Source: Gigaspora margarita (lineage: Eukaryota > Glomeromycota > Glomeromycetes > Diversisporales > Gigasporaceae). Taken from it: a stretch of DNA of 64,000 nt. Numbering within the stretch: position 1 is the stretch's first letter; each line of letters starts with the position of its first letter. Shown piece by piece: positions 46,677 through 58,649 of this stretch. The notes under the pieces are model-generated. The model saw only the letters and a program-made list of their open reading frames with translations, did no database searches and was not told the DNA's origin. The stretch lies in contig WTPW01001275.1 of the NCBI GenBank assembly GCA_009809945.1, forward strand, positions 79,958-143,957. Direction: 5' to 3'. The translations under genes and the position numbers were made by a program.

Positions 46677-49264
46677 TTTAAAAAAATAATAATTTTTTTT
46701 CTTACAATATTTTGTAGATTTAATAGAATTCAAAAATATTTTTAAAACAAATCTAAATTATAATGATATTACAATAATTGTTTCATTAAGTTGATCAGTT
46801 CACTTATACTAATCATTTCACTCGCATTGATGATTTCATTTGTATTAATGATTTTATCAGTATTAATGATTTCATTTACATGAATGATTTTGTTCACATT
46901 AAGGATTTTATGCACATTAATAATCTCATTCATATTAATCGTTTTCTTCATATTGATTCATCATTTGACACAATAAAAAAAAGAGATAGTTAATAATTTT
47001 TGTAACTAAATATATATAACAAAAAAAAAAATATTTTACCACTAACTGATTCTATTCTTATCCTTCTCGAGGATAGTCCAGTTTACAAAACCAAAACCTA
47101 ACTTTTCAAAAACCTTTGGGCCAAATTTTAACAAAGCAATTGCCTATAAGCAATTAGCACTATATCTTCGACCCTACTTGCTAGTAGCAATTTGATTACC
47201 CTAGATCCAGCACACAGTACCAAAAATTTGGTTCTTGAAAAGCATATCTAATACAAAGAAGCTAAACAAACCTCAAAAAAAAGAGACCTATAGTAACCCA
47301 GATAACTAAACAATATGGCACTACCCAAGCAAGAAGATTCAAGTTATGAGACCCCATAAAAAACAAGACAGAACCACTAAAAAAGTACCAAACAACAACT
47401 ATAAAAATTATACCTACATGAATCTCCAGCAATTTGTCAATGCAGCACTACCAGAATAACAAGACTCAGATCTAAAACGCAATAGAGAAAGACAAGCAAT
47501 TAGTTGACAAAAAAAACAAAAACCAAAATTAGTTCAAGTCCATACCCAGAAAAAAAGAAGAATATATTTATACTTATCTCCTAGACCTAGCTACTATGTG
47601 CCTACCCAAAAGAAGCCAATTTGCTTTGTGTTACTATTCCAAAGCAAGAAAGAAAAACAAATTCCAAAAAAAAAAGATGAAAAACAACTATTTACAAATT
47701 TCTTTTTTTTACCTATCAATCTTTTTAGGATCATTAGTATCCATATCAATCATTACTGACTATCTTGCTACACTGATTATCTCATTCAAAATCACCTTGA
47801 TCTAATTGATTATATCAATCACATAAATCAGTTTTATCTGTATTAATTAATTATTTGCTACTATATGAATATACAAAAAGAGATTGTTAACAATTTTCAT
47901 TCAAAAAAATATATATAAATATAAATAGATATTAATGCTAAAAATATCTACTTACTGCTGAAACCACTACAAGACAAGTTCATTTTAAGATAGAGAAAGA
48001 ACTGATCAAGAATTGACAAAACTACTCTGAAAATCTAGAACAAACTAAAACCTGTTAAATTTGAATATACTACAACAAAGCAGGAACTACTGCATTCAAG
48101 TGTACTAGTGATATAGAAAGAAATTACCAAGTTCAAAACCCAAGTCATGAAAAAAAAGAGGTATATACTCCAATCTATATTAGAGGGACCACATGTATGA
48201 GCAAGACCCTATTCACAACACGAGACTATTTCTGAAGAAATGTGCCTAGGATCAATACCAAAGAAAAAAAGACTTACCACCCAAGCACTAGAACCCTAAA
48301 GTAAAAACAATCAGAAGTAACTGACCAGACTGTACCAATGAAGATGCAATACAAAAGCTCTAAGTACAGCAAAAATTTGTGACTATGAGAATGTCAAATA
48401 TGAAACGAAACCTAAAAGAATGAAGAACTGACCAGATAAAAACTTTTGAAGCATAGTAAATAGAACTACCCAAAGCAGAGAATACTAGAAACAGGCACCT
48501 TTCTCAACAATACCAATGATAAAATCATAAGATCTTTGAATGACAAGGCAAAAGAAAACTGTTATATAATAGCATGTTTGATGCCAAGTTTGTGTTATAT
48601 TGCTTGCAATTCACACATTTTCTACTTGTTCATTCTTGAATTGTCTTCTGAGGGTTGCATGCTTGACACCAAGAATGAGATGTGCATTTCCACTTGTCTA
48701 TTCTTTTGAGCATTGCATGTTTGATACTTATACAAGACCTACAAAAAAAAGAAATAAATAGTTAGTAAATGCCTTGAATTATTTGCTTATTTAGACAAAA
48801 TTAAAACAAAGAATGAAAAATTTTAAGAAAAAAAAAGTGAAACAAAGAGCTAGTACTTATCTTAGAACTGTACTAGTTCTAAGTTTCCAAATCAAGATCA
48901 AATCAAGATTTCAGCATTGTACCATTTACTCTTCCTAGCAGTGTACAAGACCTATAAAAAATGAAATAATTAGAACAAAGAACAAAAAATAAAAAAAAAA
49001 CATAAAACAAAGGCTAGTACTTATCTTAGTAACAGTTCTAGCCTTTTCATTCAAAGATCTAAAAGTTGGTGGAAAATGCATCACCTAACGCTCTTCTTTC
49101 TTCTGTGCTAGGTTTCCAATACTAGTTAGCATGGTGTTATTAAAAGAGCATCATCTAATGCTTTCCCAAAGCTGGCTTTAACAATCACAATTTAGCTTAT
49201 ATCTGTCAGTTATGACTCAATAAAATGATAAGAAATGAAAATGATCCATATATTTATAATATAC
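46677..49264. other. Non-coding region with repeats
   Basis: Besides the 18-bp array below, the segments 46940-47020 and 47850-47920 resemble each other (AAAAAGAGATTGTTAACAAT types), and TGCATG-TTGA-ACC words recur at 48570-48740. No gene was recognised. Confidence 0.35.
46797..46951. repeat. 18-bp tandem repeat (ATTAATGATTTCATTTAC types)
   Basis: About eight degenerate 18-bp units. On the minus strand they read as hexapeptides of the NEIINV/NKIIHV kind in a 60-codon frame starting at 46951. The frame may be incidental, or a remnant of a repeat-bearing protein like the kinase N-terminus. No neighbouring domain supports the latter. Confidence 0.8.
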
Positions 49265-50120
49265 AGTCAGACCTCATTATAGTCACACTCGTTATAGTCA
49301 CAACCTCATTATAATCACAGTTTTTTTTTTACCAACCTAATTTATATTGAATTAGTCTCGATATAGTCACAATCACTTTATAGTCACTATCACTTTTTTT
49401 TTAAAACCAAAGTAATAAAAACATATTAAATTTACCTTGATAAAGTTACAAAATAATATACTATAAGTGTCCGAAAATAGAAACTACCTAAAATAAGCTA
49501 CCTCTCTCTTTTGGTCAAAAAACTTAAAAATGTCTTTGATCCAAAAATAAGCTACCCCACGATCGGCAGTAGTCGCTACATAGTAAAGTCAAAATTTGAC
49601 TATGTAAATCAATTATCAACGCTTAAGTAAACTTAACTGGGAGAGCAAAATACACATACATTAAAATGTTTATAAATATTGGAGAGCATTTTATTATTTG
49701 ACTTTTAATTTTTATGTTTGATGAAAAAATTAAAAGTTGCTAAAAAAATATATTCGATGAACGTAAAAATTAAAAGTTAAATAATAAAAAGTTCTCCGAT
49801 TTGTATGAAAATTTTAGAAAATATGCATTTTGATCTTCTGAGCATATTTACTTAGGCGTTTACGATCGATTTACATAGTAAAATTTGGACTTTACTATGT
49901 AATGACTACTTGTGATCACTAAAAAACCTCTTCAATATTTGAAATTTTAAAAATTTTTTGTTTTATTCATATAACGTAAAATGTAAAATCATATTAATAA
50001 AAATTATTTGAAAGATTATGAAAATTTCAAAATATAAGTAAATTGATATGTAGACAACTTTACTTAGTGCGCAGTAAACGATTTATTTATAAAAAATCAA
50101 AGTTTTATATTTATCGTACG
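49265..50120. mobile_element. Pogo-like end plus fold-back module
   Basis: Starts CAGTCAGACCTCATTATAGT after TATA, with subterminal TATAGTCACA repeats, the style of pogo/Tigger-type ends. A long imperfect hairpin follows at 49566-49915 (arms GCTACATAGTAAAGTCAAAA and complement), with the same AACAAAATACA-type module as 26525-27705. No matching right end was found, so the boundary at 50120 is only where the pattern fades. Confidence 0.5.
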
Positions 50121-50269
50121 GTCTGACGTAACAACCAGTGCGTCACCTTCACCTCAATAAAAGTCAATTTTAATATTAATGTCATAAAATATTTAATACA
50201 CGCATTAAATAACAACATAAATAAAAAAGAATCTATCTATGATTTATATTATTAATTCTTTTGTGCAAA

Positions 50270-50900
50270 ATATCAAACAATTAAATCAAAGTTCAAGCAT
50301 AAACCTAATGATGCAAAATCTCATTCATAAGAATTTTTTTTAAAAAAACCGTAGAATTAAATCTAATCTAAAAGCAAAAACATAATTATGTATAGCCTTA
50401 TCCAAAAGGTTTAAAGAAAAACAAAAATTTAATAACATAACCTTGGTCAGTGAAAATTATAGAAATCAAAATAACATAAGACTCAATATAATTAGAATTT
50501 AAAGAAAGCAAAAACTTAATAACGTGCAATCTGCCCAAAAAGAATTTTAATAAAAATACGAAGCTGTCTAATAAAGAATTTAAAGAAAGCGAAGAAGATC
50601 TAATAATGTATGATTTGTTCAATAAATTTTTTTAAAACAATGGACAAAAATCCAATAAATAAAGAATTTTAAAGAAAACAAAGATCTAAAAGCGAATATC
50701 TAATAATGTATGACTTGTCCAATAAAATTTGTTTAAACCCAATAATATGTGATTCTATCTAATAAGAATTTAAGGAAACGAGTTCTAATAATCTATCCAA
50801 GACAATTTTAAAACAAATTAATGCCGACATCATCCAATAAAAATTTAAAAAGACTTAATGACGTAAATATCCCAACATTTTTAAAAATGTGAAGACAAAC
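50270..50900. repeat. Degenerate tandem repeat upstream of the BTB gene
   Basis: Irregular units of about 60-85 bp share AGAATTTAAAGAAAGC, ATCTAATAATGTATGA and TTGTCCAATAA. They end about 270 bp before the BTB gene start. Confidence 0.65.
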
Positions 50901-51064
50901 ACTTTCATAATAAAAATAAAATACACGTCATTCTGGTTATATCGGCATAATTTTGAGCCATTGATATAAAAATTCAAAATGTCGATAAAGTGAGTTATAC
51001 AGGTTGTTTAATTTTAACGTTACACGCTGATCGTCATGTAATTCAACACGATGAACACTGATTG

Positions 51065-51074
51065 GATAAAAAGG
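51065..51074 (+). promoter_or_regulatory. Possible core promoter of the BTB gene
   Basis: GATTGGATAAAAAGG combines a CCAAT-box complement (ATTGG) with a TATA-like ATAAAAAG about 100 bp before the ATG. Suggestive only. Confidence 0.3.
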
Positions 51075-51174
51075 GGTACATTGCCCAGCTATCCACTACT
51101 ATAACAGAAATTTGTACAACAACGTTATCAATAATAACTCAACGGAACTCCGAAGATTTGACACTTGACAAAAA

Positions 51175-52244
51175 ATGACAAAAATATTATACGAAAAACT
51201 TTCAAATGATTACATTGAACTTTTCAATCATAATGATGAGTCAAATGTAATTATTAAAGTTGTTGAATCATCAAATATTAAAGAATTCCAGGTCCATTCA
51301 GTCATGTTAAAATATAGATCTTTATATTTTCGTGATAAATTAACGAACGCTAAAGAAGATGAAAATAACATGAAAATAATTAATTTAAAGAATATCTCAA
51401 TTCAACAGTTTGAATTTATTATAAAGTAAGCTAAATATTTTATTCATATAATTTAAAAGAAAACTATGATTAAAAATATTAACTTTATTAATTTAATAAA
51501 GATATATTTATGGGGGACTAGTTACTCTAGAAAGCCATGATGTATCATTTTTATTTGATCTGATGTTTATTGCTCATGAATTTCTTCTTGAAGAATTAGT
51601 TAAACTTCTTGAAACATATTTAATTGAAGAGAGAGCTCATTGGCTTCGTTTACATTTTAATAAAATTTATCAAAAAAGTTTTCAATATAGTCAATTTCAA
51701 AAATTGCAAGAATGGTGCACCGATATTGTAGTAAAATATCCAAATAAGGTCTTTAACTTGGAAGATTTTGGTTTACTTCAAGAAAATATGTTAGTTTCCC
51801 TTATAAAACGGGATGATTTACAAATTGAAGAAGGAAAAATTTGGAACTATGTTATTAAATGGGGTATTGCACAAAATCCAGGCTTACCATTAGACTCTGA
51901 TGACTGGACTCGTGAAAACTTTGAGGCTCTAAAGACTACTTTACAAAATTGTTTACCTCATATTCGTTATTTTCAGATATCTGGTAATGACATTATTGAC
52001 AATGTACAACCATATCAAAAAATTATAGAAAAAAATCTTTGGAAAGATATAATGAAAAGAATTGTAAATCCAAATCAACCAATATCATCAACAATTCTTC
52101 CTCCTCGAGTGATTTTAACACAAAATTTACCATTAAGAGTAACTGTACCATTTTCAGAAGATATTAATGAAGAACAAGTAAGATATATTTATATATATAT
52201 TTAATTGATGTTAATTGTATAATGTGATTATGATAACTATTCAT

Positions 52245-52314
<70 letters not shown>

Positions 52315-53355
52315 AACTTGTTGAACAAAATTTATTACTAAAGAATGAAGAACAAGTAAGATATATATATTTATTTGTTTAGTCATATAGTCATCTCTTA
52401 GATGTTAACATAGAGAATGTATTTATAATAAAAACTATTGATAAATTTATATTTTTAAATATAGTTTGTTGAACAAAATTCATCACTAAAGAAAGAATTG
52501 GTTATCGCTGAACAGAAAATGCTTGCCCGTAATGAACGTATTCAGGCTCTGGAAGACTTATTGCTAGACGCGCAGAACAAAATTACTACACAGAATCTAA
52601 AGTAAGTACGTTTAAAAAATCAAATATTTTTATCATATAAATTATTATTACTAATTACTCTTCATGATCAATAGATTCAAGGCACAGTTACATACATATA
52701 TATATTTAATTAGATGTTAATTGTATAATGTGATTATAATAACTATTCATAATTTTTTTTTGTTTTAAATATAACTTGTTGAACAAAATTTATCACTAAA
52801 GAATGAAGAACAAGTAAGATATATTTATTTAGTTGTTTAGTCATATAGTCATCTCTTAGATGTTAACATTAAAAGTGATTATAATTTTATTTATTTTTTT
52901 TTTTTTAAATATAGCTTGTTGAAGAAAATTCATCATTAAAGACAGAAGTGGCTATCGCTGAACGGAAAATACTTGCTCGTAATGAACGTATTCAGGCTCT
53001 GGAAGCCTTATTGGAAGACGCGCAGGAACATCTTACTACACAGAATCAAAAGTAATTACATGTAAAAGGTCAAATACTTTATCATATAAATTATTATTAT
53101 TAATTGCTATTCATGATTAATAGATTCGAGGCACAGTTACAAGCAGTACGTGAACGATTAGAACAAGCAAGAGGTAAGTTTATAATTATTTTATATTCAT
53201 TTAAACGTTCAATATCTTAATTCGTATTTTTCAATTATTCAGCTCAAAGAAAAACAGCCTCTGCCACATTCGCGGGACTTCCCTTTGGTCGTATAGCTAA
53301 ACCTCTTCGAAGAGGAGGTGATCTACCCGTAGTTGAAGCAAATGGGTGCGATTAG
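51175..53355 (+). CDS. BTB-BACK domain protein with duplicated coiled-coil exon and basic tail (408 aa model)
   Basis: Model: exons 51175-51425, 51502-52177, 52915-53051, 53124-53173 and 53243-53355, all with GT/AG borders and compatible phases, total 1227 nt. BTB about residues 10-117 (KEFQVHSVMLKYRSLYF; helix ending at YIYGG, encoded across intron 1). BACK about 120-265 (IWNYVIKWGIAQNP; LPHIRYFQISGNDI). Residues 280-309 (ILPPRVIL...PFSEDINEEQ) resemble the linker that in this fungal family leads into a TLD domain, but here a coiled coil follows (310-372, LARNERIQALEALLEDAQ) and then ATFAGLPFGRIAKPLRRGG. An alternative exon 52465-52601 can replace 52915-53051. An alternative end splices at 53345/53430 and stops at 53472 (419 aa). 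BTB-BACK proteins usually serve as Cullin-3 adaptors; partner unknown here. Confidence 0.88.
52190..53150 (+). repeat. Tandem duplication of intron and coiled-coil exon within the BTB gene
   Basis: Two units in tandem (about 52195-52695 and 52700-53150) each contain intron sequence, a 39-nt exon-like piece (52317-52355; 52775-52813), a 137-nt coiled-coil exon (52465-52601; 52915-53051) and the start of the next exon. In unit 1 that next exon is cut after CAGTTACA by the duplication junction and reads into a stop at 52718. The 39-nt pieces have good GTAAGAT donors but AC instead of AG at the acceptor. Confidence 0.85.
52247..52307. repeat. Run of 61 T in intron 2
   Basis: A mononucleotide tract in the intron before the first coiled-coil exon; the duplicated intron has only a short run here. 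Length is likely unstable and sequencing-error prone. Confidence 0.9.
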
Positions 53356-53472
53356 ATATATTTAATTTTAATTTATTTATTTTAATTTTTTATTATATTT
53401 TTTATTTATTTTATTACTTTTATTCTCAGTTCGGATATTACCGTTAATGCGCAGGGTAGGAAACTAAAATAA

Positions 53473-53763
53473 AACAAAAAAAAAAACCTAAAAAAAATAT
53501 ACTGTAATAATAATTAAGGAGTTCATTATTAAACTAAATATTAATTCCCTATATCCGACAAAAAGACAAATATTATAATGCAGGGAACTAACTAAATATC
53601 TACGAGAACGTTGATTACACCACCACTCATAATGTTTACATACGATAATTTTTATTTTTTTTTATTATATATTTCCATCCAATTTAACTTACTAGTCAAT
53701 ACGTATATGTTATATTGTCCACGAAGTGGGCAATAACCAAGAATCAATCCCAGATCAGATGAT
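53473..53763. other. Region between BTB gene and gap
   Basis: Nothing recognisable; probably the BTB 3' untranslated region. Confidence 0.3.
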
Positions 53764-54021
53764 NNNNNNNNNNNNNNNNNNNNNNNNNNNNNNNNNNNNN
53801 NNNNNNNNNNNNNNNNNNNNNNNNNNNNNNNNNNNNNNNNNNNNNNNNNNNNNNNNNNNNNNNNNNNNNNNNNNNNNNNNNNNNNNNNNNNNNNNNNNNN
53901 NNNNNNNNNNNNNNNNNNNNNNNNNNNNNNNNNNNNNNNNNNNNNNNNNNNNNNNNNNNNNNNNNNNNNNNNNNNNNNNNNNNNNNNNNNNNNNNNNNNN
54001 NNNNNNNNNNNNNNNNNNNNN
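53764..54021. other. Assembly gap (258 N)
   Basis: All bases are N. T-rich sequence follows directly. Confidence 0.99.
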
Positions 54022-54519
54022 TTTTTTTTTTTTTTAGCCAGCGACTTTTACTCTTTGTTTGTAGCTAATAGTTTAAAAAATTCGTATAGAAGTATAAATA
54101 AGAACCGGGGAATAAATAAACATCTTCATTTTTCCCTTTATTGCTCAAACTCCGTACCCTCATACCTATAACTTCTTACTGTACATTATAGTTATTGTAT
54201 TTTGTGAATTTTTTTTAGAATATTAGGTTATAAGTTTTGTTGAATAAGGTTTTGTTTATTGTCAGCATAAATTGGAATGAAAATAAATTAAGAAGCAACC
54301 GTCGTAGTTTTATATTATCATTCGAACTTGTAAGTGTTGGTAATTGTTTTTTTATTTTGTGATAATAATCTTTTGAAAATTTAAATTTTTTTCTTTTAAT
54401 TAAATTTTCCTGTACAAATTTATAAAATCTTTTTTAAATTTGGATAGTGGCTCAAGAAAGTTTTGCTTTCAATAGTGTCTGTTTCACAGTCTAAACTCAA
54501 TAGCCTACTAGATTGATTT

Positions 54520-55331
54520 TTATGAACTTACTTCAATTAAAAAAGGGGCAATACCACCACTTTTAGCTATAAATTCTCTGGCCATAATTTTTAATACTTT
54601 TGGCGAAATAGTAGGAAAAGGTGGTGGTAAAAAATTCCGTGGAAAACATGCTCACCTTGTTTTTTTACAGCATCTCTAATTCTAACAAATTGGTCTTTAC
54701 AACCTGACATATAGCACCTTTAACATATATTAAATTTAAAACGTTGTCGATTTTGAGAATTTTAGAGCTTACTGTTACATTATTTCCTCCCATTCTATCA
54801 GTCATTTTTTTGCTTTTAAAACCTTTACCAGGACTCTATCATAATAATCAAAGATTCACATATAATATACATTAATAAATAAATCATGAACTAGATATGA
54901 TTACAAATTTTGAGTGGGTCTACCTGATTTTGACCTGTAGAACCATCTGAACGATGGGATTTTGAAGTCCCATGTGAAACAGACAAACCCTTGAAACCCC
55001 ATTGTTTCATAACACCCGCAAAAACTTTGTCAATTTTGAAGAATTTTATAAATTAAGCTCTTAAATAATTTAACAATAATTTGAATAAATATAAAAATTT
55101 GAAATTTCACGATGGATCTTGCAAATCTACATACTGTCCTGGAACAAAATAGGCATCCTTAATTTCTTAAATAATTCGTAAATAATTGGTTTTTTTTTTC
55201 ACAGAATCAGCCGTAACTAATACGTAAAGGTCTAGCAGTAATCCCTTTTCTTACTAGCGTATTCTGTTCATTTTGGCGCTTTTTCCAATTGTAATTTCCA
55301 TTTATCAATAGCGTCAGTTGGATTTGGTCTC
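54520..55331 (-). pseudogene. Mitochondrial ribosomal protein uL3, decayed intron-containing copy
   Basis: Minus-strand pieces follow uL3 (mitochondrial type) in order: PTDAIDKWKLQLEKAP (about 55300), AYFVPGQYVDLQDPS (about 55150), [20 protein letters not shown] with [12 protein letters not shown] (about 55000-54925), an 88-nt intron with GTAGAC donor and TAG acceptor (54923-54836), PGKGFKSKKMTDRMGGN and NLIYVKGA (about 54830-54715), FVRIRDAVKKQ, and FPTISPKVLKIMAREFIAKS to a TAA stop at 54520-54522. Frameshifts occur after YVKGA and before FPTISP, stops lie in the N-terminal part, and the N-terminal beta-barrel region is largely missing. Known role: early assembly protein of the large mitochondrial ribosomal subunit. 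The retained intron argues against a processed pseudogene. A functional copy is presumably elsewhere. Confidence 0.8.
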
Positions 55332-57730
55332 AGAAAGTATTTGATAACACAGATCTTCGACGTTGATATCTTGTCTTATACCCTGGTCACTATATCAAGA
55401 TCGCAGAGTTATACCCTGGGCACTATGTGTATAAGCGGAAATTTCATCTCCGCTTATACCCAACTGCCCAGGATATAACTATTACGTGTCAACCCGTGTT
55501 GGTGAAAATTTTACTAATTGTGGAAAGACGTGTACTAATTTAACAACAAGAAATCTGTACATACGTAACATGATTATTGCACCAGGTTTACAAAGTTTTA
55601 ACAGCATTACTAGACTTTATGTACCCGCTCTGCGAAAGTTTTGGCCAACATTATTCACAAAACAAAATTACATGTGATTTCAATTTCAGAAACTTAGGTA
55701 AAAATTACGCACAATTATTGTAAATTTCAACCCTATATCTGATATATGAAAGATTTATTTTACTTATTACTTGTTCTATAGATAATTTTATTTTATAAAT
55801 ATCGGCATGTTCAATGTTATAAATTTCGTTTGAGTGTTTAGTGTGTCTAGTTTGTACGAAAACTTATAGAAAAGAATGTTCTTGTCAGCCAATAAATTTT
55901 GACAAGAAATTAAAAAAAAGGCTCTAGAAATAAATTAGACTTTTCTAATGAATATATAAAACAAGTAAGTGCTGATATTAAAAAAAGTTAGATATGGACA
56001 AGAATTTGTCGACTGGTTTAAAATTTTGATTTTATTAATATTTGTCGAAATGTGTTACTGAAATGTTTTGCATCCATGACTTCAAAACGTTTGAAAAACC
56101 AACTTTTAGAAAATCTAAGCCAATTTTTTGAAGATAAGCATTCTAAAATTTTTTTTTAAATCACAGTACCTTATGAATTTTAATACTTATTTATCAGTTA
56201 TGCTCTAAATCTATATTAATGACAGCAAATAATTTTTTTATTTTAAATTCATTAATTAATAAAGTTTTCCTATACTAATTTTTCGATTCCAAAGACGAAT
56301 AAAAAGGGGATTTAATACATAAATAAAGTTAAAATATATTGCTATATAGCTGATCATCATTATCTGTAAGACTTTTTCTTGAAAATTGTTATTTTCATTT
56401 GTCTCAAAAACATTATAGAAAAATAATGTCAGTAATTTTATTTAATTAACATAACCTTTGTGCCGCATGCAGAACTGTAAGTACTGTATATTGTAAAGGT
56501 CAGGCACATATTTTATGAAAATGCTCCAAGTTAACGGGAGACATTAAAAACTTATTTTTATTTTTTTTTTAATAACGTTTAATGCTTTTTTTCTGAACTC
56601 GTCCTTGTCAATATTATGAACTAACAACCTTTTGCAATAAATAAACAACTTCATTGAAATTTATAGATGATAGTGTTGGTTCAAATGCTTACAATATTCA
56701 TAAAAATTAAATCAATTTATCTGTTATGCATTTGAATTTAAATTTTTCTATTATGAATTTCTTTAGAAATTCTAATAAAATAGAATTTTGTTATTTACTA
56801 CCAGTGGTATTCGCTACCAGAATTGCTATATCTCAAAACGTACTATAATTTGGGCGGGAGTTCTAAATATAAATGTTCAGAACCTCTAAAAATCTTATAT
56901 CACTAAAATCTAGACCTTACACCTAACCTTTATTTTAGTATATAACTGCACCCTAACCCTATATTTTTTTGGCCCTAAAATTGTATTAAAATTTAATAAC
57001 TTGTATCGAATATCACTAATAGTATGTAGTAATTTTCAATTAAATATTCTCTTTATAGATAAATTATAGTTATTTAACAATAAATTGAATGCTTCTTTTG
57101 CGTCATTATCATCTTTTTCCTCCATATTTATTTATCCAAATCTTACATTAGAAAATTCCTTGCTTCATCAATTTTTTTATAACCTTTATAAATATCTTGA
57201 TTACAACTGACCTTAGCAAATAAACGTAGTCCTAGGACATTATAATCTTCCATTTTTTTTATACTTCTCAAAGTATTTCATAGCCAGAAGAAGCAGCTAT
57301 AGCTTTAAATAACTTTGATCGATTGGAATGATATTTTGCTTTAGCATCTAAAAAATTCCCGATATACTGTAGCATGGTCTTTTTTCTTCTTTAGTTGCAA
57401 AAGATTTAATGCGAACCCATTTTTTCGATACATTTTAGATTTTTACTGACAATCTATAATATAAACTTGTTTTTTTTTTATATCAGATAGGCCATTATTA
57501 TGTAGTATGCTAAAAGATTCAATTAGATTGTAATTTTTGTTTTTTATAATCGAATAAAATAATTATACATCAATTAATTTGGGAATTCAATTATTGTCTA
57601 TTGTGATTGTAAAATTAACTCAACCTTTTTATTTATTTGGTTTGATTTTAACCAACAAATGAAATGAATTAGAAAGCTTATTCCTTGCTGTATTTTGATT
57701 ACCACAAAGTAAAATTTTAACAATCAATTA
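55332..57730. other. AT-rich region without supported genes
   Basis: Contains the hairpin at 55408-55479 and a duplicated TTATACCCTGG-CACTAT word (55371, 55409). Minus-strand fragments at 57100-57360 vaguely resemble repeat proteins but have many stops. The words CCTAACC and CCCTAACCCTAT lie at about 56922-56962. Confidence 0.35.
55408..55479. repeat. 72-bp palindrome
   Basis: GTTATACCCTGGGCA...TGTGTATAAGCGGA is complemented by TCCGCTTATACCCA...TGCCCAGGATATAAC with few mismatches around an AATTTCA loop. It may be a tiny fold-back element. Confidence 0.75.
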
Positions 57731-57835
57731 ACAATAACAGTTGAAAATGGTTCAGTTGTTCGTGTGGGTAATTTTTTTGTCAATATGATGCGAGATGGAA
57801 GAATTTTTGATGTTACAGGTCTATTTGGAGCATAT

Positions 57836-58056
57836 TTACATCTTTCCAACGGGGTTTTTCAAGAATTTTGTTATATGGATGTGCATATTCAAAAATATCA
57901 TCTCAAGATATTTGAAAGTATCTAATAAGAGGTAAGCAGTTTTGTAAAGTAGTCTACAAAGATAGAAAATTTCATGAGTCCAATCTTTAGAATCAGAAGG
58001 TAAGTTTGGATTTTGAGCAATACCCCACTTAATAACATATTTCCAAATCTTTATTT
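57836..58056 (-). pseudogene. BACK-domain fragment related to the BTB gene
   Basis: Minus strand reads GKIKIWKYVIKWGIAQNPNL, PSDSKDWTHE, matching residues 195-222 of the BTB protein. After WTHE the frame shifts; the continuation TTLQNCLPLIRYFQIS is followed by an in-frame TGA and then DDIFEYAHPYNKILEKPRWK, equivalent to about residues 229-264. No BTB part was found upstream. It differs from the intact gene at many positions, so it derives from another family member. Confidence 0.85.
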
Positions 58057-58139
58057 TTCCAATTGTAACTATATCAGTATAATCATTGATATGACACAAA
58101 AATACCCATATTTTAATTCTGGTCATCCGTACCATACTA

Positions 58140-58649
58140 ATCTGTTGTATAATATGGGGAATTACAGCAGATCAATATGGTACCAGTATGGTACAGATTT
58201 TAGGATAAGATTTTATAGATAAGTAAAATACCCTTATTCCGTATCAGTATGTTATAGGGGTGCAAAATACCATTTTAAAATTCGTATCATACTGCTATAT
58301 TATTAAGGTTTGGTTTTTTAGAATTGGTATTTACACCTAATACCAGACCGATCAGCTCAACCATTACATACTGATTTTCTGTAATACCGAAAAACCCACT
58401 GAATCAAACGTTAGAAAGTTTTTATAATATTTGGGATTTTAACTAATTTTGGGTATAATAGTATAAAAATTGCTTAGAGACTATGCGCATGGTGCCCATC
58501 TCTAATACCATCCTACTTTACATCTGGAATTTCGGCCGATTCGGATACCCGAATTAAAAAAACACAGATATTTTTCAGTGTCATGCTTAATTTTTTAGTT
58601 TCATTTTTTTTATCACTATCGTTATTTTTGAATTTCTTATTTTGGTATA
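58140..58649. other. Region of GTAC/GTAT-rich short repeats
   Basis: Words such as CAGTATGGTAC and CGTATCA-ACTG recur at 58120-58310. The segment may be an old inverted-repeat element, but ends are unclear. Confidence 0.3.

Noticed and set aside
57100-57400. Possible Sel1-repeat gene on the minus strand (LDAKAKYH, DAKEAFNLLLNN)
   Set aside because: The fragments are too short, are separated by many stops and do not show the repeat spacing of the family.
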